Positions 58,170 through 64,000 of a stretch of 64,000 bases of DNA are shown here, in pieces. The stretch is from Sebastes aleutianus (Eukaryota; Chordata; Actinopteri; Perciformes; Sebastidae). Position 1 is the first letter of the stretch. Every line of letters begins with the position of its first letter. The notes beneath the pieces were generated by a model. It saw only the letters and a list, made by a program, of their open reading frames with translations, was not told the origin of the DNA and searched no databases. Location: contig CAKAKS010000062.1 of the NCBI GenBank assembly GCA_916700875.1, forward strand, positions 6,350,373 to 6,414,372, in the 5' to 3' direction. A program made the translations under genes and the position numbers.

Positions 58170-61100
58170 GGATATGATTTGTGCAGACTTATACACATGT
58201 TAATGTGTTTGTTTATGTGTGTGTTCAGGTGTCAATGCTCCAGTGTCAGGTCCACACTTCAGAGGCCCTCCTCCAGGATTTGCAGAAATCTTTTAGCCAA
58301 TCACAGAATGCCGTCCAGAGTCGGCTGGTGAGTGATGATAACGATGATGAAGATGATGATGTTGATCCTATAGAGTGTGTGTGACTGTGTCAGGGATGGT
58401 CATTTCCCTGAAAGGAGAATTCAACATTTTGGGAAATACACTCATACACACATTGAAGAAGAATTGAAACTAGCGATTGAGACCATAAACCCATGTTTAC
58501 AATGTTTACTGAGGTAATAAATCAACTGAATAGTAGGCTCATTTTCTCATCAGACTTCTTTTAGCAACCAGAGGAGTCGCCCCCTGCTGGCTGTTAGAAA
58601 GAATAAAAGTTTAAGGCACTACGCATTGGCTTCACTTTTCAGAAGGTTAGACCGAGCCAGGCTAACTGTTTCCCCCCTTTTCCAGTTTTTATTCTAAGCT
58701 AAGCTAACAGGCTGCTGGCTCCAGCTACATATTTACTGTACAGACATGAGATTGGTGTTGATCTTTTCATCTAACTCTGCAATAAAGAGAATGAGCGCAT
58801 TTCCCAAAATGTTGGACTTTTACATTTAACCATCCTGATCAAAAATGAGAAAGACGCAAAGAACAGAAATGAAGAGACGGCTCTTAAGTTGTGTTTTTGC
58901 CATAAATGTGTAACCCAGGTGCACGATGGCTCACTCATCCATCACACAGTGATTGAACCAACAGTAGTCACTGGATTCCTAGCTGTATAATTACCCATAA
59001 GGTAAGATAAGGTTTATTAACACATTATTCAGTAGGTGTAGATGTTCAAATCTGCATTTGTGTGTCCAGGCAGAGTTATCGTTTTCCCAGAGGAAGGTGT
59101 GCTGTGAGCTGTCCAGACTGAAAGGAGAGGAGGTTGAGGACGAGGAACCAGACTCATCATTCCCAGCAACACTGCAGGTACCACTGCTGCCCTAGGTTTT
59201 CATTTACAGTATCTGTGCTCTAAGCCTGCCCCCTCTTAGTCGATTTTGGTCTCAGTCGACTAAGATTTCTTTATTCGATTAGTTGTTTTTTTTATGCTTT
59301 TTTCATGCTGAGTGATTTATTTCTAAGAAACTCAAGATTTAAAGTGGTGCTTTTGTGTGATTCTTTGTGGAGAAACTCAGTTTTACAGATCTTATTAGTC
59401 GACAAACTCGTACGAGTGCAAAGATGGGGACACACCAAGCCGACGCTAAAGAACTACCGGCGACGTAGGCCGCCCGTTAAGTCGTCTCACGTCGCCTTTG
59501 TCTTGGCCCAAAAAACTGCACTCAAACACACCGCTTAAGTGGAACAGCCAATCAGAGGAATTTCGCTTACCGCCGGTCGCCACCGCCGATTCAACATGCT
59601 GAATCGGCCGCAAAAACAAGGCAGACAGATTCTCACTGACGGCCACAAACTGTCCGACGGCTGACCGTCGGCTTGGTGTGTCAGGGCCATTGGTTGACTA
59701 AGAATTTCTCTGGTTGAGGACAGCCCTAGAAAACTCATTTAAAATCCATTTTCTAAAAACTCATATAACCATGGATCGTAGCACAATTAGTAAAATAATG
59801 TATTTGACATTATTCACATCCAGTTTAATGAGAATAATGAGATCTGTAGTTTCACATAGTATTGTAAAGGGAACAGAAACCTGGGCGAAACTTGTGACTT
59901 CCCTTTAGGTAGTCTCTGCTTTTCTTCATTTCTGATAGTTGTTGGGATGACTGTAAATAATTGAAACGGCTTACATATTTACTCAATTTACTATGAGATT
60001 TGTCAACTTTCATGTGTGGAGGTTCAATCTTGTAACCAAGTTGTCAATGCCCCAGCTCTGGAAGTATTTTGACATCTGTTGGTAGTTTAAAATGTTTATT
60101 TGGTTCCTTTACTTTGAGGAGTCTTGCAGTACAGATAGTGTTTGTGCATTGACAACTCTTATGAATGGTAATGGTACAGCCTCATATAGCAGGCAGTTAC
60201 CGTATGTGTGTCACCTGCAAATAGTGTCTGTGTGTATGTGTGCTGACCTCTGACCTCTAACCTCTAACCTGCAGGGGGCGCACTGTGAGGAGCGTCTTCG
60301 CATCGAGATCGTCAACCTGAGGGAGCAGCTGGACACCCGGACAGAGGAGAACGGTCTGTGCTTTATATTATTATTATTATTTAGGGCACGTTTGCATCCC
60401 TGACTGTCTCGACACTCAACCGTGTTTTATTCTCTCTTCCTGCCTGCTCCCACCGGCCACTACTGTCATCAGAAGTTTTAGAAGGTGAGTGAACAACTCA
60501 TGCTTTATTATTAGTCTGGTAAACCAATTAGTAGGTCTTGTGATGGTGTAGGGTTAGCATTTCATTCAGATTTATTTCACTTTTCCCCTTGGTGAGTGCA
60601 GTGTTATCATAACTGATAGAACTGATGGTCAAACTAAGAAAATGAGAGTCAACTTGTAATACGCTGGAACACCTGGACACTACAGGTGAATAGGGTCAAA
60701 AGGGTAACTAATAGATATCACCATGAAACGTTTATGGAAATGTATGTTTAAATAGGCAAATGAGGCATTGTCTTAATGAATTTGTGCTAATTTGCATGAA
60801 TTTCCAGAACAGAAATCTGAACATTGGATAAAGCCAGGTTCAAAATTCTTGTCTTACTCAAGTAAAAGTACAAAAGTATCAGCAAGTAAAAGTACTCATT
60901 TTGCACAGTGGCTCAATTCAGAACCATATCACATCACTTATATTATATCACTGGATTATAATCAGTGATGCATTGTTGTGTACATCACTTTAATGTTGCA
61001 GCTGGTAAAGGTGGAGCTAATTTTCATTACTTTAACAGTAATACAAATATATAGAGTTGATATATTGTTGGGTATTAATCTGAATCTGCAAAGTAACTAG

Positions 61101-63374
61101 TAACTAAAGCTGTTATAAAAATGTAGTGAGGTACAGAGTGAAATATTTCCCTCTGAAATGTAGTGAAGTAGAAGTATAAAGTTGCATAAAATGGAAATAC
61201 TCAATTAAAGTACAAGTACCTCAAAATTGTACTGAAGTACAGTACTTGAGTAAATGTACTTAGTTACAATCCACCACTGCATATTAGAGTGAAAGGTTTT
61301 TACAGAGGTGGATTTTGGTTATCTCTCTTTCACTCCATAAATCAGAAAATACTGTCAGCAGCCATAAATAATCCATTTTTATCATGTTTTTAGTGATAAA
61401 ATGTTATATAAATTCAGTTATGAATGCTATGTTCAAACCCTTCTGTAGAAACCTTCAGAATATAGATAGGAATGAAACAGGAAAGTTTGGTGTGTGTAAG
61501 TGCTACTGAAGTGGAGATTTATGGCTCGGAGTCTGAGAAAAAACTCATTTTGAGAAAACAGCATTTACAGATATGTACTGTATTATAAATTCCATACATT
61601 TTGAAGACACTAAAGGTGATTAGTATAAACAATTTTAACTAACAGATATCACCATGAAACCTACCCAGTTGATTACTTACATTAAGATTAATTTTTTTTC
61701 TATTAGAAGTTTTGTGAGATGTTATGTTTAAATATGTAAATGAGGCCTTATCTTATGCTATCTTTGGGTGAATTTAGGAGAAATCTGCTGACGCAATTAG
61801 ACAAAGTAGTCAAATAAACACCTAAATGTATATTTTGGATGTTTTCTTTCCACAAGTCTGAAAGAAGACATATTGAAAGGGAAATGTTTTTATCCTGGGG
61901 TGTCACACCTTAATAGTTATGTGTCTCATCTGTGTGTGCAGTGCAGCTGTCCAGTCTGAAGACGGAGACGGAGAGGATCCAGGCTCAGAAGGACCAGATG
62001 CAGGCTGAACTGCTGGCCTGCCGCACTGAACTGGAAGCCCTGCGGGTGGCGCTGTCTCACGTGCAGAGCACCAACAAGGCCCTCAGTAGTGATAAAGTAA
62101 ATCCAACCTGATAAACTCAATGTTACTGCTGCTGCTCGCACAGTTAACTGCTGTCTGTGTGCCTCAGTGAAGTCTGTAGGGTTGTTTATTTGTACTGGGG
62201 ATGAATCCTGTCAGTAGTGGGCTGCTCTCATTCTCACATATGCTAATCCTGATTAACAGTGGTGGGCCATTTATTCATAATACTGAAATGAGACCCAAAA
62301 TTGTCTGGAATTCTTAAAGAGGACCCATTATGCTCATTTTCAGGAGGTGCATTCTTGAAGTTTGTGTTTTTACTAGAACATGTTTACATGCTTTAATTTT
62401 CAAAAAACATTTTATTTTTCTCATACCGGCTGTTTTGCAGCTCCTCTTCTCATCCTCTGTCTGAAACGCTCTGTTTGAGCCCATACCCCCCCTCCTCCCC
62501 TTACCAAAAAGCCCAGTCTGCTCTGATTGGTCAGTTGGCCTACTCTGTTGTGATTGGTCAGCCGAACCAAACTCTTCGGACTCCGCTCCAGTTCCGCTTT
62601 TACTAGCTTTTTTTTAGGGCGTGCCAAAGTAGCAGTTATGCAAATGTGTTACTTGGTGACATCACCACGTTACAGAAGAAAAGGCGGGACTTCAAGCGAG
62701 GTGTTTCAGGCAGTTCAGGAGCAGTGTTTCTGTGTGGGGGAGAGTAACTCCCTTTGGCTTGGGCTTTGTAACTTTGCAGACCTTTTAAAAAACTATAAAA
62801 CACACTAAAGGAAAGGGGAAAAAAGCACAATAGGTCCTCTTTAAGTTTACATTGTGAATAGCACACATAGTGCCATGCATTGTTGTTTGCTACAGTGACT
62901 TTTGTTGATACCACCACTAGGAGTTGCCAAAGTAATACATTTTCAAATGCGACACTTCATGTTTTGTTCTCTGTGGCTGTCAGGCGGCCCTGCAACAACA
63001 GTGTCTGGAGCTGCGTAGCCAAGTGATCAGTCTGCGCTCCCAGGTCGACACCAGCCAGACTGTCCAGATGGACTTTGTCCAGCTCTCCCAGTCGCTGCAG
63101 GTAAGAAGCTACGCACAGTGGTAGAAGTTAGCTTGAGGGGAGGAGTGATGGTTAAAAAAAAAAGAAAGTTGGTAAAAACTTATTCTTGCACTTGCAGAAA
63201 CTCATACAGTTGCATATATATGTCAATGAGAAATTGACATTTTACCGACCCCTCTCTCTCCCCCTTCAGGTGAAGCTGGAGTTAATTCGGCAGGCTGAGA
63301 GTCTTGAACAAGTCCGGGAGATCCTGGAGGAGGGAGTCAGTGAAGGTGGTTCCTCGCCTGCAGACGCCTCGTGA
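53646..63374 (+). CDS. rabep2: Rab GTPase-binding effector protein 2 (rabaptin-2)
   Basis: Twelve coding exons: 53646-53670, 56018-56173, 56668-56750, 56839-57216, 57367-57462, 58229-58327, 59070-59177, 60275-60353, 60473-60484, 61942-62096, 62984-63100, 63270-63374. Phases close: 1413 nt, 470 aa, against about 569 in human RABEP2. Rabaptins are coiled-coil effectors of endosomal Rab4/Rab5 that work with the exchange factor rabex-5. RABEP2-specific landmarks are HCDSASLSSFSL, SLVSTGTLVPEAIYLPPAGH, EERLRIEIVNLREQL and the C-terminal MDFVQLSQSLQ, IRQAESLEQVREIL. The N-terminal coil (GVATICELSKQEE) is present. The family coil containing KLREIVLPMEKEI, expected between exons 3 and 4, is absent. 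Exon 1 (eight codons) is the least certain part, placed by its ATG, donor and phase. Confidence 0.92.
54563..55276. mobile_element. hAT-like element in rabep2 intron 1
   Basis: The left end CACTGGTTGCCATTCTGGGG with GGTCACCAAAGCTTCATGGG just inside, and the right end GGTTGGCAACCACACTG, form imperfect inverted termini (CA..GGTTGCC). Text of this type is common in vertebrate hAT relics. Non-coding inside. Confidence 0.55.
55801..55931 (+). other. Candidate unassigned exon in rabep2 intron 1
   Basis: A 131-base segment is bounded by a strong acceptor (CATCTTTCAG|) and a strong donor (CATCAG|GTGAGC). One frame is open across it (CQPTISTPNKDDINRLCSF). Its end phase would join rabep2 exon 2 correctly, but its entry phase does not fit exon 1: that frame meets a stop. 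The peptide does not resemble rabaptins. It could be an alternative first-exon partner, an exon of something else, or chance. Confidence 0.25.
57475..58110. mobile_element. Foldback element in rabep2 intron 5
   Basis: GTGGACACCTTGGGACCTTA followed by AAAATATGAACGGTAGTCAA on the left pairs with the inverse of TTGACTTCTGTTCATATCTT and AACGTCCCATGGGTCCAC on the right. The arms are about 110 bases. A (CA)n microsatellite follows directly. Confidence 0.65.
58122..58164. repeat. (CA)n microsatellite
   Basis: About 21 CA units just upstream of rabep2 exon 6 (58229), inside intron 5. Confidence 0.95.
58420..58817. mobile_element. Foldback element with TTCAACATTTTGGGAAAT terminus, rabep2 intron 6
   Basis: TTCAACATTTTGGGAAATAC at the left and the inverse of GCGCATTTCCCAAAATGTTG at the right are terminal inverted repeats. 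The interior has GCCCCCTGCTGGCTGTTAG and CTAAGCTAAGCTAACAGGCT, as in a common fish repeat. Confidence 0.7.
59210..59730. mobile_element. Two nested hAT-like elements, rabep2 intron 7
   Basis: The outer element has TAGTCGATTTTGG and GTCGACTAAG motifs on the left and GGTTGACTAAGAATT, CTCTGGTTGAGGACAGCCCT on the right. Within it, 59427-59690 is a second element with ends GGGGACACACCAAGCCGACG and CGTCGGCTTGGTGTGTCAGG (inverted). The inner one interrupts the outer, so it arrived later. Confidence 0.6.
60850..61280. mobile_element. AAGTACTTGAGTA-type repeat, copy 2, rabep2 intron 9
   Basis: Reverse orientation relative to 52159-52880: it ends TTGAGTAAATGTACTTAGTT then ACAATCCACCACTG, and contains AAAGTACAAGTACCTCAAAA. 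Confidence 0.75.
62314..62844. mobile_element. TTAA-ended foldback element (AGAGGACC family), copy 3, rabep2 intron 10
   Basis: Left TTAAAGAGGACCCATTATGC, right CAATAGGTCCTCTTTAA. The interior is inverted relative to copies 1 and 2 (CCAGTCTGCTCTGATTGGTC, GGTGACATCACCACGTTAC). Both ends are bounded by TTAA. Confidence 0.8.
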
Positions 63375-64000
63375 ATTATAGTCACATAGGAACCAAAGAG
63401 CACAGAAGATAAAACATCTCAACAGGGATCAGTAAGGACCAACTAACCACATGAAATACTGTCGTGACCACTGGGATTATCGCAGCTGGTGCTGCTAGCA
63501 CTGTATTGGATGGATATTCCTAAAGAGACCTAAAGAGATGGTTCGGTGTCGGTGACTGAAACCGTTGCTTACGACCAAAGTGATTTTTTGATGAACCATG
63601 AATGCTTTTAGGACACTAAAAAAAAAATTCACATTCCCTTTTTCTTACATCCAGTAACATGTTTATTCCTGTACTAATACACATGTAAATGTATTCTGTT
63701 GAACTGACATGACTCCAGCAAAACACTCAACATTCCAACACTTGATTCTTCGCTGTATCAGTATCATCGATGTGCTAACTACGCAATCATTCTCATATGC
63801 AAACATTTTTTTGCATCTTCTTTGTGAAGGAGGACCTCTAAATGTAACGGATCACAGTGCAATAATGAAGAATGGTGATACAAAGTAGAAACTCTCCTAA
63901 ATTAACTGCATTTCAGAGGTGATTTTTATTATATACGTTAATGTCTTTTTATGCTAGCTTAGCATTGTTAACTATTCCTGTTCTTACTACGACCGTATTC
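63375..64000 (+). other. rabep2 3' UTR, running off the window
   Basis: Non-coding sequence after the rabep2 stop. No AATAAA was found before the window ends, so the transcript end probably lies beyond 64000 or uses a variant signal. Confidence 0.5.

Overview
The window is nuclear DNA of a ray-finned fish, most likely a percomorph teleost. The signs are vertebrate genes with short GT-AG exons, many short palindromic DNA transposons, a Tc1-type transposon, (CA)n microsatellites and AT-rich intergenic DNA. The species cannot be named from the sequence. There is no CRISPR array, operon, rRNA or convincing intact tRNA.

Layout. (1) 1-6.8 kb has no complete gene: duplicated non-coding blocks, a GC-rich promoter-like region with a probable minus-strand 5' exon (about 1138-1620), a decayed L1-type LINE and a palindromic element. 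(2) 6.8-13.0 kb, minus strand: gdpd3, 10 coding exons, 315 aa. (3) 13.0-23.3 kb: a 1.6 kb Tc1 element with a frameshifted transposase, two TTAA-ended palindromes, other foldbacks, and sequence that may be a long mapk3 3' UTR. (4) 23.3-34.1 kb, minus strand: mapk3 (ERK1), 8 coding exons, 398 aa. (5) 35.7-40.1 kb, plus strand: nudt9, 8 exons, 346 aa. (6) 43.7-51.2 kb, plus strand: an EHD/dynamin-like GTPase with two C-terminal membrane segments, 12 exons, 451 aa, which I cannot tie to a named mammalian gene. (7) 53.6-63.4 kb, plus strand: rabep2, 12 exons including a 12-nt microexon, 470 aa.

Exon boundaries were set by hand from translation, consensus splice sites and codon phase. Phase closes across every junction of all five gene models, and each total is a whole number of codons. 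Lengths were compared with human proteins from memory.

GDPD3 next to MAPK3 in the same orientation matches human 16p11.2; RABEP2 is also on human 16p, and NUDT9 lies elsewhere in human. The genes do not form one pathway: a growth-factor kinase, a lysophospholipid-hydrolysing enzyme, an ADP-ribose hydrolase, a probable membrane-remodelling GTPase and an endosomal Rab effector. The least described gene is the GTPase at 43.7-51.2 kb. The most striking non-gene signal is the number of foldback elements, several sharing TTAA at both ends, one with an exact 8-bp hAT target duplication and one carrying two TCTCGCGAGA sites.
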